DNA of 64,000 nucleotides. Source: Nanobdellati archaeon (GTDB lineage Archaea; B1Sed10-29; JAGVWA01). Within the stretch, counting starts at the first letter, position 1. Every line of letters begins with the position of its first letter. The DNA lies in assembly GCA_018304505.1 (NCBI GenBank), contig JAGVWA010000001.1, positions 62,001-126,000 on the forward strand. Direction: 5' to 3'. Of the stretch, positions 15,221-23,929 are shown one piece after another. A program made the position numbers and the translations under genes. Below the pieces are notes generated by a model that saw only the letters and a list, made by a program, of their open reading frames with translations, was not told the origin of the DNA and did not search any database.

Positions 15221-16597
15221 ATGGAAGCAAATCAAATAATCTCGATTATTGAAGGGGGAGAAACGCAAGAGGTTGAGTTTAAACAGTCTTTCCACAGTGC
15301 TCGGGAAGTAAGTAAAGCCATATGTTCTTTTGCAAATACTTTTGGAGGAATACTTCTAATTGGAATATCAGATAAAAAGGAAATCTTGGGGATTCAATCA
15401 GATATTGATACCTTACAGCAACAGATTTCGGCAGCTAATCAATCTGTTCTCCCAACTCCTCTTATCTCAGTTGAGATTCATAAGGTCAAAGATAGAACGA
15501 TTCTTGTTGTAATCGTCCAAAAATCCTCTGACAATTCATACCACACATTTCATGGGGCGATTTATGTAAGGGTGGGAAGCACTACAAAAAGAATTGATGG
15601 GCAAACTCATCTGGAGTTTTTGAGAAATAGACAAATTCTTTCATTTGATGAAAGCTACGAAACAACCTTTAGCCTTGATGAAATTGATATAGAAAAAGTA
15701 AAAGAGTATCTTACAATAAGAAAACAGGAAAAATATCTTGAAAGTCATACTCTGCAGGATTTTCTTTTGAGCAACAAGCTTGCTTCAAGAAATGCAGAAT
15801 TCAAAATAAAAAATCCTGTTATTCTCCTTTTTGCCAAGAATACTGTTCAGAATTTTCCTCAGGCAGAGGTAAAGCTTGTCCAGTTTTCTGGGAAGGAAGC
15901 GGTCACTATTCTTTCTCATAAGCTTGTGCAGGAGAGCCTGCCTCATGCTATTGGTCAGGCAATTGCTTTTGTTGAGAAGCACCTTACAAAAAACATTGAA
16001 GTGACCGGCTCACCGAAACGTACTGAACATTATGAATATCCTCTGAATGTTATTAGAGAAGCGATAGTGAATGCGATTGCGCACAGGGACTATTTTAGCA
16101 GGGATTCAGTGCAAATCTATATTTTTGATGATCGAATTGAGATAACAAATCCAGGGTCTTTACCTAATGCTCTCCCAAAAGAGATGTTTGGAACAATATC
16201 TGTGCAAAGGAATCCTATAACGTACAGATTCTTACGAGACATGGGCTATGTTGAAGGATTGGGTACAGGTATTCCTCGTATGAAAAACGCAATGCGGCAG
16301 GCAGGGCTTTCTGATCCAGAATTCAAGATTACTGAGAGCTTTTTTAGGATAATATTACACAATGCTAAAGGGAAGAAAAAACCGATTGAATCCTTAAAAG
16401 ATTTAAGTGAAAGACAGAAGAAAGCGCTTGAATACGTAAGAAAGCATAAATCAATCAAAGCACAGACATATACGGAGTTAAATAAAGTTTCTTATGCTAC
16501 AGCTGTCAATGACATCAATGAAATGATGACTTTTGGCTACCTAAAGAAAGTCGGAGCTTATCGCGGTGCGTATTATGTGTTGGAGGGGGAAGAATGA
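15221..16597 (+). CDS. AlbA_2/Schlafen-type ATP-binding transcriptional regulator
   Basis: 458 aa. The N-terminal AlbA_2 (divergent AAA-4/Schlafen) domain has EVEFKQSFHSAREVSKAICS and FANTFGGILLIGI. The middle HATPase_c_4-like part has EYPLNVIREAIVNAIAHRDY and GYVEGLGTGIPRM. The C-terminus forms a winged-helix-like region (YTELNKVSYATAVNDINEM). Such proteins are common near mobile and defence genes. Base use is AT-richer than the flanking replication and ribosomal genes, suggesting acquisition. The 15-codon frame that overlaps its stop (MSKSEIKKFVQE...) may be the remnant of a following gene. Confidence 0.85.
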   Translation: MEANQIISIIEGGETQEVEFKQSFHSAREVSKAICSFANTFGGILLIGISDKKEILGIQSDIDTLQQQISAANQSVLPTPLISVEIHKVKDRTILVVIVQKSSDNSYHTFHGAIYVRVGSTTKRIDGQTHLEFLRNRQILSFDESYETTFSLDEIDIEKVKEYLTIRKQEKYLESHTLQDFLLSNKLASRNAEFKIKNPVILLFAKNTVQNFPQAEVKLVQFSGKEAVTILSHKLVQESLPHAIGQAIAFVEKHLTKNIEVTGSPKRTEHYEYPLNVIREAIVNAIAHRDYFSRDSVQIYIFDDRIEITNPGSLPNALPKEMFGTISVQRNPITYRFLRDMGYVEGLGTGIPRMKNAMRQAGLSDPEFKITESFFRIILHNAKGKKKPIESLKDLSERQKKALEYVRKHKSIKAQTYTELNKVSYATAVNDINEMMTFGYLKKVGAYRGAYYVLEGEE

Positions 16598-16809
16598 GTA
16601 AATCAGAAATAAAGAAATTTGTCCAGGAAACAGTATACTGACAATATTTCAAGAACAGCCTATTTGAACATCCGCTTCTTAACATCCACAGGGTGAACGG
16701 AACACAAAGAGGCAAATCTTTATAAACAAAAAGAAGGCAAAAATATACAACAACCACAAGAGAAGCTATCTTTCTCTAGCTGTTCAAGCACCTAATAAGA
16801 GGCATTCTA

Positions 16810-17115
16810 ATGAAATTTCCAAAGGAAGTCAATTCATACTGCAAATTCTGTCAGAAGCACACAGAACAGGTAGCCAAGAAGCTGGAGCAACAGCACAGCC
16901 CGAGCAAGAAACGAACAATGAGCAAGGGCCAGCTGCGACACAGTAGAAAGACAAAAGGATACACGAGTAAGCTGGCTACAAAGAAAGAGCGCGTAAAGCA
17001 GTCCAGCAGAAACTGGGCGCTGATGGAGTGCAAGGACTGCAAGAAAAAGACGCGCAGAACATTAACTGGACGCACCAGAAAAAAAACAGAATACAAACGC
17101 GAAGAGGCAGCATAA
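16810..17115 (+). CDS. rpl44e: Ribosomal protein L44e
   Basis: 101 aa. Zinc-ribbon Cys pairs are CKFC and CKDC; the ends MKFPKEVNSYCKFCQKHTEQ and KKTRRTLTGRTRKKTEY are characteristic. It is a 50S E-site protein. A TATA box (CTTTATAAAC, about 16717) precedes it. It heads an operon with S27e, aIF2-alpha and Nop10, the usual archaeal order. Confidence 0.96.
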   Translation: MKFPKEVNSYCKFCQKHTEQVAKKLEQQHSPSKKRTMSKGQLRHSRKTKGYTSKLATKKERVKQSSRNWALMECKDCKKKTRRTLTGRTRKKTEYKREEAA

Positions 17116-17117
17116 AC

Positions 17118-17285
17118 ATGGCGAACAAGTTTCTCAAGGTAAAATGCCCCGAGTGCGGAGGGGAGCAAATCACGTTCAGCAGGCCCGCAATGAAAGTCAA
17201 TTGCTTGATCTGCGGCAAAGAATTAGCAGAACCAAAGGCGAGCAAACCGGAAATAAAAGCCAAAATCACCAAGAGCATGCACTAA
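17118..17285 (+). CDS. rps27e: Ribosomal protein S27e
   Basis: 55 aa from the ATG at 17118, 2 nt after the L44e stop. FLKVKCPECGGEQITFSRPA and VNCLICGKELAEP show the four-Cys zinc ribbon. The protein belongs to the 30S subunit. Confidence 0.95.
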   Translation: MANKFLKVKCPECGGEQITFSRPAMKVNCLICGKELAEPKASKPEIKAKITKSMH

Positions 17286-17328
17286 CACACACTGCTTGCA
17301 TTGACGTGTTTTTTAAGGGTGTTGTTTT

Positions 17329-18102
17329 TTGATAACAAGAGAATGGCCTGAAAGGGGCGACCTGGTAATAATCAAGATAAAGAGAGTTACTACTTTTGGA
17401 GCCAACGCGGACATAGAGGATTACAACAAGGAAGGATTCATTCACATCTCCGAAGTTTCCTCAAGCTGGGTAAAGAACATCAGGAACTTCTTGTCAGAGG
17501 GCCAAATTCGGGTTGCAGAAGTGAAACGCGTAAAGCCCGACGAAAACCTGATCGACCTGTCTCTCCGAAGGGTGAGCGAACAGCAGTCCAAGAGAAAGCA
17601 GACAGAGCACAAGCGCGAAAAGCGGGCAGACAAGCTATTCGAGAAACTGTGCAAGGAAAAGAAAATCGACCTAAAGGAAACTTACCAAAAAATCGCGGTC
17701 CCGCTCATTGATGAATACGGCGAGCTCCTCACAGCGCTGGAAAACATAGCGGTCTACGGCAAGGAAACATTCGAGGGCGTCAACATTGACAAGAAGTGGC
17801 AAGAAGACCTGCTGACGTTCGCGCAAGACAACATCAAGGTCTCAGAAGTCGTACGACACGGAGACTTAACAATATCCTCAACAAGCGGCGAAGGTGTCGA
17901 TTTGCTCAAAAGCGCGCTAAAGGAAGCGCAGAAAATCACAGGCAAGGACATTGAATACATCTCTGCCCCGAAATACCGCATCTCAGCCAGTGGCATCGAT
18001 TACAGCGAGGCAGACAAGCTTTTACAAAAAGCAGCAGACGCGGCCATCACTTACATTAAAAAGCACGGCGGCGAAGGCAGTTTCGAGAAAGTGAAGGTAT
18101 GA
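17329..18102 (+). CDS. Translation initiation factor aIF2 subunit alpha
   Basis: 257 aa with a TTG start at 17329. The N-terminal S1/OB domain (GDLVIIKIKRVTTFGANADI, EGFIHISEVSSSWVKNIR) is followed by a helical domain and a C-terminal alpha/beta domain, as in the family. It is the subunit of the aIF2 heterotrimer that contributes to initiator tRNA binding. It lies between S27e and Nop10 in the conserved archaeal cluster. Confidence 0.95.
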   Translation: MITREWPERGDLVIIKIKRVTTFGANADIEDYNKEGFIHISEVSSSWVKNIRNFLSEGQIRVAEVKRVKPDENLIDLSLRRVSEQQSKRKQTEHKREKRADKLFEKLCKEKKIDLKETYQKIAVPLIDEYGELLTALENIAVYGKETFEGVNIDKKWQEDLLTFAQDNIKVSEVVRHGDLTISSTSGEGVDLLKSALKEAQKITGKDIEYISAPKYRISASGIDYSEADKLLQKAADAAITYIKKHGGEGSFEKVKV

Positions 18103-18105
18103 GGT

Positions 18106-18279
18106 ATGACTGCAAAGCAGCCCCATTTACAAATAAAAAAGTGCGCTAATTTTCATTACACACTAAAAGACCAATGCCCGATATGCAGTTTAACAACAAA
18201 CAAGGCTCGCCCCCCACGATTCTCGACAATAGACAAACACGCAGACAAACGCAGAAAAGAGTTATACACGCAGGAATAA
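18106..18279 (+). CDS. nop10: H/ACA RNP protein Nop10
   Basis: 57 aa. It reads IKKCANFHYTLKDQCPICS and ARPPRFSTIDKHADKRRKE, matching the Nop10 zinc-ribbon and RFSPxDKY motif. It helps guide-RNA-dependent pseudouridylation. The ATG is 3 nt after the aIF2-alpha stop. The gene usually has four Cys; here only three (KC, QC, IC) are in register, so zinc binding may be altered. Confidence 0.92.
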   Translation: MTAKQPHLQIKKCANFHYTLKDQCPICSLTTNKARPPRFSTIDKHADKRRKELYTQE

Positions 18280-18309
18280 AAACAACAAAAAACACAAAAC
18301 CCACTAATT

Positions 18310-20754
18310 ATGGAATACATTGCTGACTTACATTTGCACTCTGCTTATTCTCGCGCAACAAGCCCAAAAATGAACCCAATTGACTTGTCAGAAGCAGCAA
18401 AGGTAAAAGGCGTCAACCTCATCGGCACTGGCGATTTTACACACCCAAAGCACCTCGATTTTTTGAAACAAAACCTAAAACAAGACACAGCTACCGGCTT
18501 TTACCAATATAATGGCATGGATTTTGTCTTGACTGCAGAAATAAGTTTAATGTACACCCAGGGTGGCAAAGGACGACGGGTTCATCACTTGCTCTTCGCG
18601 CCAGACTTTGAAACAGTAGACCAAGTCAACGCAGAGCTGGACAAGTGGGGCCGCAGGGACTATGACGGCCGGCCCATTTTCGGCAAGCCCAGTATAGACC
18701 TAGTAGAAATGACACAATCAATTTCAGACAAAATCGAGATCATACCGGCGCATTGTTTGCTTCCTAAAACACCAATACATTGCAACCCCCAAACCAAAGA
18801 TATTGATAAAGTCAAAAAAGGGGATATTGTCTATACCCACACCGGAAAAAAAAGAAAGGTTAAAGCAGTATATTCCAGACCATATATTGGAAAAACATAT
18901 ACTATAAAACCATGGTATTTCTCGCTAGGACTGACAACAACTGATGAGCACCCCTTCTTTGCTATAAACTCTTATAAGAACTGCTCTTGGATTAACGGCA
19001 AACCACAATGTTCCCAAAAGGACACCTATAAAAAAACCCCCTTCAAGAAGTATAAACCTGAATGGATACAAGCAAAAAACCTGAAAATTGGAGACGTTAT
19101 CCTCTACCCCCGATTTAGACAGATTAAAGACATTCAACAACTTGGCACTAGAAAAATAGTAAAACAAAACCTTAGAAACAAAAAGAAAGTGCCGGCTCAA
19201 ATACAAATAGATGCAGATTTCTGCAGACTAATAGGGTACTATCTCGCTGAGGGCTATTCGAATAGGAGGGATAGAATAGGGTTCACATTTAGAGAGACAG
19301 AAACAGAGTACTTAAACGACATACAACACATTATCAAAAATCAATTTGATCTTACTCCAAAAACAGGAAAAGATAACGGCTTAAGCAAAGATCTTGTGTA
19401 TTCTTCTAAAGAACTAATGCAATTGTTTGAGCACTTATGCTATTCACAAAATTCCAAAAAGAATGCTATAACTAAAAAACTAAACCCCATCTTCATGGAA
19501 TTACCAATGGCAAAACAAAAGGAGCTCTTTAGAGGTTGGTGGAGAGGCGATAAAGGATATACCTCTTCAAGAGAATTGATGAACCAAATGAAAGTAATAT
19601 GCTTAAGAATGGGCATTATCCCTTCTGTTCTTGTGGATTCAAAAGATAAACATACTCGCAGAGGAAATCATTACTACACAACAGAAAAAAGATTAATCAA
19701 ATCCAATGCAGACAACTATAGTTTAAGCAACCTCGCATTCTTTGGAGAAAATCTTGACTTATTAAAAGACCCATCCTTTAAAAAATTCAAAACAAAAATG
19801 AAAAGGCGACATGGGTGGATTGATGAAAATTATGCCTACCTTCCAATACGCGAAATAATCGAAGAAGAATATACAGGGCCTGTTTTCAACCTAGAGGTAG
19901 ACATCGATAACTCGTATGTATCTGAGTTTGCCACAGTACATAATTGCTGGACCCCGTGGTTCGGAATCTTTGGCAGCAACGGCGGCTTCGACTCAATCAA
20001 GGAATGCTTCCAGGAAAAATCGAAACACATACACGCAATCGAGACCGGGCTCTCTAGCGACCCTGCAATGAACTGGCGCTTATCGAATTTAGATGACATT
20101 GCATTGATTTCCAATTCCGATTCGCATTCACCCTATCCGTGGCGCTTTGGCAGGGAAGCGACGGCATTCGACATAACTGGATACGCAGACATGCTTACCG
20201 CAATAAGAAAACGCGATCCAAAAAAACTGCTGTACACCATCGAAGTCGACCCAGCCTACGGAAAATACCATTACGATGGCCACCGAAACTGCGGTTTTGA
20301 GTGCTCGCCAGAAGAAACCAAAAAACTCAGCGCAGTTTGCCCCAAGTGCAACAAGCCCATTACAATTGGCGTTGAATCCAGGGTGGACGAACTCGCCGAC
20401 AGGCCACACGGTTACACGCCAAAGAACGCCATACCCTACAAGACCTTGCTGCCGCTAGCAGAGCTGATAGCAAACCTTACAGGATCTGGTTTAGCAACAA
20501 AAAAGGTAATGGAGCCACACGACCTCCTAGTTAGTAGGCACGGCACTGAACTAAATGTACTGCTCAACGTGCCTGAAGAGGAATTGAAAAAAACGGTGCA
20601 TGAGAAACTAGTTAAAGCAATCATGCTGAACCGCGAAGGCAAAATCAGTGTGAAGCCGGGCTATGACGGCGTCTATGGCGTACCCCAATTCGATTTCTCG
20701 CTCGACAGCACACAAAAACAAAACATTCCTCAGAAGACCTTGAACGATTTCTAG
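18310..20754 (+). CDS. Endonuclease Q-like PHP-domain nuclease with intein
   Basis: 814 aa including a 397-residue intein. The mature protein of about 417 aa starts YIADLHLHSAYSRATS, the PHP metal motif HxH, continues with GTGDFTHP, PAH, and SNSDSHSPYPWRFGREAT. It then has a zinc site (CGFEC...CPKCNKP) and ESRVDELADRP, as in archaeal EndoQ, which nicks DNA 5' of deaminated bases and abasic sites. The intein splits the conserved PAH-CWTPWFG metal-site motif. Its position after the Nop10 cluster is probably a separate unit. Confidence 0.88.
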   Translation: MEYIADLHLHSAYSRATSPKMNPIDLSEAAKVKGVNLIGTGDFTHPKHLDFLKQNLKQDTATGFYQYNGMDFVLTAEISLMYTQGGKGRRVHHLLFAPDFETVDQVNAELDKWGRRDYDGRPIFGKPSIDLVEMTQSISDKIEIIPAHCLLPKTPIHCNPQTKDIDKVKKGDIVYTHTGKKRKVKAVYSRPYIGKTYTIKPWYFSLGLTTTDEHPFFAINSYKNCSWINGKPQCSQKDTYKKTPFKKYKPEWIQAKNLKIGDVILYPRFRQIKDIQQLGTRKIVKQNLRNKKKVPAQIQIDADFCRLIGYYLAEGYSNRRDRIGFTFRETETEYLNDIQHIIKNQFDLTPKTGKDNGLSKDLVYSSKELMQLFEHLCYSQNSKKNAITKKLNPIFMELPMAKQKELFRGWWRGDKGYTSSRELMNQMKVICLRMGIIPSVLVDSKDKHTRRGNHYYTTEKRLIKSNADNYSLSNLAFFGENLDLLKDPSFKKFKTKMKRRHGWIDENYAYLPIREIIEEEYTGPVFNLEVDIDNSYVSEFATVHNCWTPWFGIFGSNGGFDSIKECFQEKSKHIHAIETGLSSDPAMNWRLSNLDDIALISNSDSHSPYPWRFGREATAFDITGYADMLTAIRKRDPKKLLYTIEVDPAYGKYHYDGHRNCGFECSPEETKKLSAVCPKCNKPITIGVESRVDELADRPHGYTPKNAIPYKTLLPLAELIANLTGSGLATKKVMEPHDLLVSRHGTELNVLLNVPEEELKKTVHEKLVKAIMLNREGKISVKPGYDGVYGVPQFDFSLDSTQKQNIPQKTLNDF
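18754..19944 (+). mobile_element. Intein in the EndoQ-like gene
   Basis: The intein starts with Cys149 (CLLPKTPIHC) and ends VHN before extein Cys546. Block B is TTDEHPFFA. Two LAGLIDADG motifs, LIGYYLAEG (about residue 306) and FRGWWRGDKG (about 407), indicate a DOD homing endonuclease. The intein DNA is clearly AT-richer than the extein, consistent with recent horizontal spread. It sits at a metal-ligand motif, the kind of invariant site inteins prefer. Confidence 0.9.
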
Positions 20755-20784
20755 TTCGTCAAGTTTAAATATGGATCTTGTGTT

Positions 20785-20946
20785 ATGAAACACATGCCGG
20801 GACGACTCAGTGTAGAACAGAGACTGCTGCTTAGCATTATTCTCGCAGCGGTTGCGGCCATTGTGCTACTGATGATTATTTTCCTCGTCCTGCCACCTGA
20901 ACTGCTGCCAAGCTCTATTTCTGTAGGTAACGTGCAAGCCCCATGA
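20785..20946 (+). CDS. Small single-pass membrane protein
   Basis: 53 aa. A basic N-terminus MKHMPGRLSVEQR precedes a long hydrophobic helix (LLLSIILAAVAAIVLLMIIF). A TATA box TTTAAATAT (20764-20772) is about 20 nt before the ATG, suggesting a nearly leaderless mRNA. Its last 32 nt overlap the 3' end of hisS on the other strand. Function is unknown. Confidence 0.6.
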   Translation: MKHMPGRLSVEQRLLLSIILAAVAAIVLLMIIFLVLPPELLPSSISVGNVQAP

Positions 20947-22189
20947 TCTGGACCTTTTCTTCTGAGCCAGTCTGCATGTCCCTTACCGTCACTTGTTTTT
21001 CCACCAACTCTTGCGGCCCAACAATTACACAATATTGAATATTCTTTGAGTTGCAGTAATCAAACTGCTTCTTCAGGTTGCGTTTCATTAAGTCAATGTC
21101 AGTTGCGATGTTTTCCTTGCGGAGCATGCTAGCGATCTCTATGGCGCTGCCCCTGACTTCATCTTTCACAGCTGCAACAAAGACCTTCGCGTATCCCGAT
21201 TTGTCATAATCAGTGTCTGGAACGAGGTCCATTAGCCTGTCGAGGCCAATTCCGCAGCCAGTTGCTGCTGTGGGCTTGCCGCCGAACTGTTCCACTAGGT
21301 TGTCATAGCGCCCACCGCTAGCGATACTCCCAAGCCCCTCTTTGCCCTTGACAAAGGTTTCAAAGACAAAGCCCGTGTAGTAGCCAATGCCCCTGACTAT
21401 TGATAGGTCAATCTTGATGTTCTTGACATTCATCTTTTCCGCGAACTCCACAACTTGTTTCAGCTCTTCATAATCCTTCATCGCGTCAGGGTCTTTCGAA
21501 ATCTCCAGCAGCAGATCTTTTTCCTTCAGCCGGGTCATTGAAATGAACTTGCTGATGGCCTTTTCCGGTATCTTGTACCGTTCCATTTCGCCCCTGGCCT
21601 CCTTTTCACCGAGCTTGTCGAGCTTGTCTATGGCCCTGAACGCGTCTCCTGTTTTCGATTCTGGAATTCCCGCAATTTTGGCGAGGCGGTCGATGATCTT
21701 CCTGCTATTGATTCTGAAATAGTACTCTGTAATGCTTACCTGCTGGAGGACTGAATTGACAACAGCAATGACTTCAGCGTCTGCCTCAGGTTCAGAGGAA
21801 CCGAAGATTTCGTAACTCGCCTGCCAGAATTCCCTGTACCTGCCTGCTTGCGGTTTGTCGTAGCGCCACATTCTGTCGATTGTGTAGAACTTTGCCGGCT
21901 TTGCCATTGCCGGATTTGATGCAACGATCCGCGCATTCGGCACCGTGAGGTCAAAGCGCAGGCCGAGTTTTCTTTTTGACTTGTCTTCGAACGCGTAAAT
22001 TTCGTTTTCAATGTCGGGGCCAGCCTTGGCAGCCAGTAACTCGAACGATTCGAAAGCGGGCGTGTTGACTTCACCATAACCGTAGCTTTCTAGGACTTGG
22101 CGCGCTGTCTCAAAAACCCTGCGACGTTTCTTCATTTCTTCAGGCAGGAAGTCCCGCGTTCCACGGGGAACTTGGTATGTCATTGTCAT
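20915..22189 (-). CDS. hisS: Histidyl-tRNA synthetase
   Basis: 424 aa from the ATG at 22189 (a second ATG is at 22183), with GAGGAG upstream. Class II motifs are visible: PRGTRDFLPEEM, motif 2 region MWRYDKPQAGRYREFWQ, histidine-specific GIGYYTGFVFE and RYDNLVEQFGG, motif 3 TGCGIGLDRLMDL. The C-terminal anticodon domain follows. The gene lies 56 nt downstream of the tRNA-His gene on the same strand, so enzyme and substrate tRNA may be co-transcribed. Confidence 0.96.
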   Translation of the reverse strand: MTMTYQVPRGTRDFLPEEMKKRRRVFETARQVLESYGYGEVNTPAFESFELLAAKAGPDIENEIYAFEDKSKRKLGLRFDLTVPNARIVASNPAMAKPAKFYTIDRMWRYDKPQAGRYREFWQASYEIFGSSEPEADAEVIAVVNSVLQQVSITEYYFRINSRKIIDRLAKIAGIPESKTGDAFRAIDKLDKLGEKEARGEMERYKIPEKAISKFISMTRLKEKDLLLEISKDPDAMKDYEELKQVVEFAEKMNVKNIKIDLSIVRGIGYYTGFVFETFVKGKEGLGSIASGGRYDNLVEQFGGKPTAATGCGIGLDRLMDLVPDTDYDKSGYAKVFVAAVKDEVRGSAIEIASMLRKENIATDIDLMKRNLKKQFDYCNSKNIQYCVIVGPQELVEKQVTVRDMQTGSEEKVQIMGLARYLQK

Positions 22190-22518
22190 TGCTTGATCAA
22201 CTCCTCTATTGTTTTTAAGGATTCGTTTCTCGAAAACGCGATGGGGCCGATGCCGAGAATCGAACTCGGGCTGCCAGAGCCACAATCTGACGTGCTAACC
22301 GCTACACTACATCGGCCGTTAGTTGGACCTTCTGCTTCAGAAATGTTTTTCGATGACTTCAAAAATGAGCCCCCAATGCACGGCTGCTTTAGAATTGCGT
22401 TGCTGCCCTTGATTTCGAGTTGCACAGAATCCAGTATGCCAAGGCTTTGGCGGAGTTTTTGCGGTATCACTATCCTATTCTTATCGTCTAGTTTACATAG
22501 GTAGGTGAAGTGAACCAC
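22186..22518 (-). CDS. AbrB/SpoVT-like small DNA-binding protein overlapping tRNA-His
   Basis: Residues 1-50 (CKLDDKNRIVIPQKLRQSLG, VQLEIKGSNAILKQP) form a clear swapped-hairpin AbrB domain. After about residue 66 the frame runs straight through the tRNA-His gene and into the hisS leader, where it has low-complexity non-protein-like sequence. The true product may end in this readthrough or may be truncated by the tRNA. The AbrB part is well supported; the C-terminal half is not. Confidence 0.55.
   Translation of the reverse strand: MVHFTYLCKLDDKNRIVIPQKLRQSLGILDSVQLEIKGSNAILKQPCIGGSFLKSSKNISEAEGPTNGRCSVAVSTSDCGSGSPSSILGIGPIAFSRNESLKTIEELIKQ
22245..22317 (-). tRNA. tRNA-His (GTG)
   Basis: Acceptor GCCGATG/CATCGGC with an encoded G at -1 opposite C73, the identity element of tRNA-His. 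The anticodon loop is TTGTGGC (anticodon GTG), and the T-arm is CCGAG-TTCGATT-CTCGG. No CCA is encoded and no intron is present. It lies directly upstream of hisS. Confidence 0.95.
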
Positions 22519-22604
22519 TCATTTTTACTCACTTACATCATTGTGGCGTTCCCACTTTATAAAGCTTTTCTTTATTCGAAAATTAATGCATTTTTTATGA
22601 CGTG

Positions 22605-22994
22605 CTACCCTGCCCCAGTAGCATGTTTTTTCGTTGTCGCTGTCGCGTCGAGCGTTTCTGACACCATCAGGGCGTAGGGCGTTGGCCCAATCATGGCCAT
22701 TTTGGCGGCGAAGGTTTCTGCGAGGATCCCGCCGTTTTTCTTGCGCACGTTGATTTTTAGCCTGGCCTGACCCCTCATTACGATTTCTTTTATTGCGCCA
22801 CCTATTAACTCATTTGACTCACGGTCTACAAAATTCCTTGAATGCTCGCCGATGACCTCGCTGCGCGTTCTGCCGGTTTCCTTTAGGTGCCTCGCAGAAT
22901 CGTGTTCTATCGTGAGGTCGTACAGATTAACAATTAGGTCTGGTTCTCTCCCAAGCTTCTTGGTTGCTGCTTTTAATAACGTATCCTGAGCCAT
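22605..22994 (-). CDS. Single PAS-like domain protein
   Basis: 129 aa from the ATG at 22994. DLIVNLYDLTIEHDSARHLK, RSEVIGEHSRNFVD and ILAETFAAKMAMIGPTPYAL fit a PAS fold with a small-ligand or protein-interaction role. No output domain is attached. It is adjacent to an unknown helical protein gene and may be a sensor partner; that is inferred. Confidence 0.55.
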   Translation of the reverse strand: MAQDTLLKAATKKLGREPDLIVNLYDLTIEHDSARHLKETGRTRSEVIGEHSRNFVDRESNELIGGAIKEIVMRGQARLKINVRKKNGGILAETFAAKMAMIGPTPYALMVSETLDATATTKKHATGAG

Positions 22995-23037
22995 GCAAAC
23001 CACATGTAGACTTCACGCGCCTCAATTCAGGCACTGC

Positions 23038-23562
23038 TTAACCGATGTACCGCTCAATTTCCTTTTCCATTTGCTGCCTGTACCTTTTGGAAACGTCTTT
23101 TGAAACGATTATAGAGATCAGCATGCCGATGGTGTGCGCCTTCTCCCCAAGCTCGAATGACGCCAACACATACTCTGACATCTGCCTCTTTTTGCCTGCA
23201 GGGATCTTCTGAGTATATCGTTTATAATTTATCCGCTCGCGCTTCAGCAGCTTTGCCAGGTAATCAGGCTGATGCTCAAAGGCCTTCCCCAGCTCCATGC
23301 CCTCCTCGAGCTGGATACCAATGAACTTCCTGATCGCATCCTCAAGAGCCTTCGTGTAAACCTTGTCGGTCTGCAAATGTGCAAGCATGATTTCGATGCT
23401 CTGGAGCACCTCCTCAAACAGCTGCGTTGTCCTCCTGGCCCCGTCAGTGTCAAGGCACTGCTTTATCGTAGATATGACGAGCTTCTGGATCGCCGGGCTT
23501 ACGCGCTCTGGAATATCGACATCTACAACGCAGGTCCTTCCCCTGATTTTGTGGTGCGTCAT
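23038..23562 (-). CDS. Unknown helical protein
   Basis: 174 aa, mainly helical, charged, no membrane segment and no recognised motif. It contains FEEVLQSIEIMLAHLQTDK and a C-terminal RYRQQMEKEIERYIG. The start at 23562 follows an AT-rich promoter-like region. It may form an operon with the PAS-like gene 43 nt downstream. Confidence 0.6.
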   Translation of the reverse strand: MTHHKIRGRTCVVDVDIPERVSPAIQKLVISTIKQCLDTDGARRTTQLFEEVLQSIEIMLAHLQTDKVYTKALEDAIRKFIGIQLEEGMELGKAFEHQPDYLAKLLKRERINYKRYTQKIPAGKKRQMSEYVLASFELGEKAHTIGMLISIIVSKDVSKRYRQQMEKEIERYIG

Positions 23563-23626
23563 GGTTTCAGAATGCCATTTGAGTTTATAAACATTTGTAA
23601 CCCCGCAACAGCGGACGAAATAAACC

Positions 23627-23706
23627 CAAATTCACCAAACCGAGTTAAGGAAGACTTATATTTGTTGAGAAACAGAAAAGAGGACATAAAACGCGGGAGT
23701 CCCATA
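23627..23706 (+). repeat. Promoter-plus-hairpin repeat copy 2
   Basis: Nearly identical to 9938-10017: CCAAATTCACCAAACCGAG, TATA box CTTATATT, GACATAAAACGCGGGA. Here the CGGGAGTCCCAT arm is followed by a tRNA-like body and the distal arm TTCCGGGCGCC reappears at 23816-23826. Confidence 0.75.
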
Positions 23707-23822
23707 GTTTGGTAATTGGGATGGTTTTAGGAACAACCATATCTCCCCCGAGATCCGTGGGTTCAAATCTGCAACGAACGCAGTTCGTTGAGCTTTCCGC
23801 ATAGCGGAAATCCCCTTCCGGG
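23693..23822 (+). tRNA. tRNA-Leu-like gene, degenerate or intron-split
   Basis: Elements in order: GCGGGAG, a D-arm with AGTTTGGTAA, an anticodon-like stem ATGGTT/AACCAT with loop TTAGGAAC containing TAGG (Leu-TAG-like), a long variable arm ATCTC-CCCC-GAGAT, and GTGGGTTCAAATC. The T-arm is then interrupted by about 41 nt holding two perfect hairpins (CAACGAAC-GCA-GTTCGTTG and TTTCCGC-ATA-GCGGAAA). The loop has 8 nt instead of 7 and the acceptor pairs only 6 of 7. It may be an intron-containing tRNA or a pseudogene. Confidence 0.45.
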
Positions 23823-23929
23823 CGCCATGTACACCCCCCTTAATTATGCACCAACAGCTATTTAAACTTAATCAAAACCCGCCGCGGTTAATACAGTTAT
23901 TACGGTTATCGATATATTTGTCGAGCGCA

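Noticed and set aside
23363-23590. Open frames opposite the helical protein gene at 23038-23562
   Set aside because: Shadow frames without start signals; the minus-strand frame has normal codon use.
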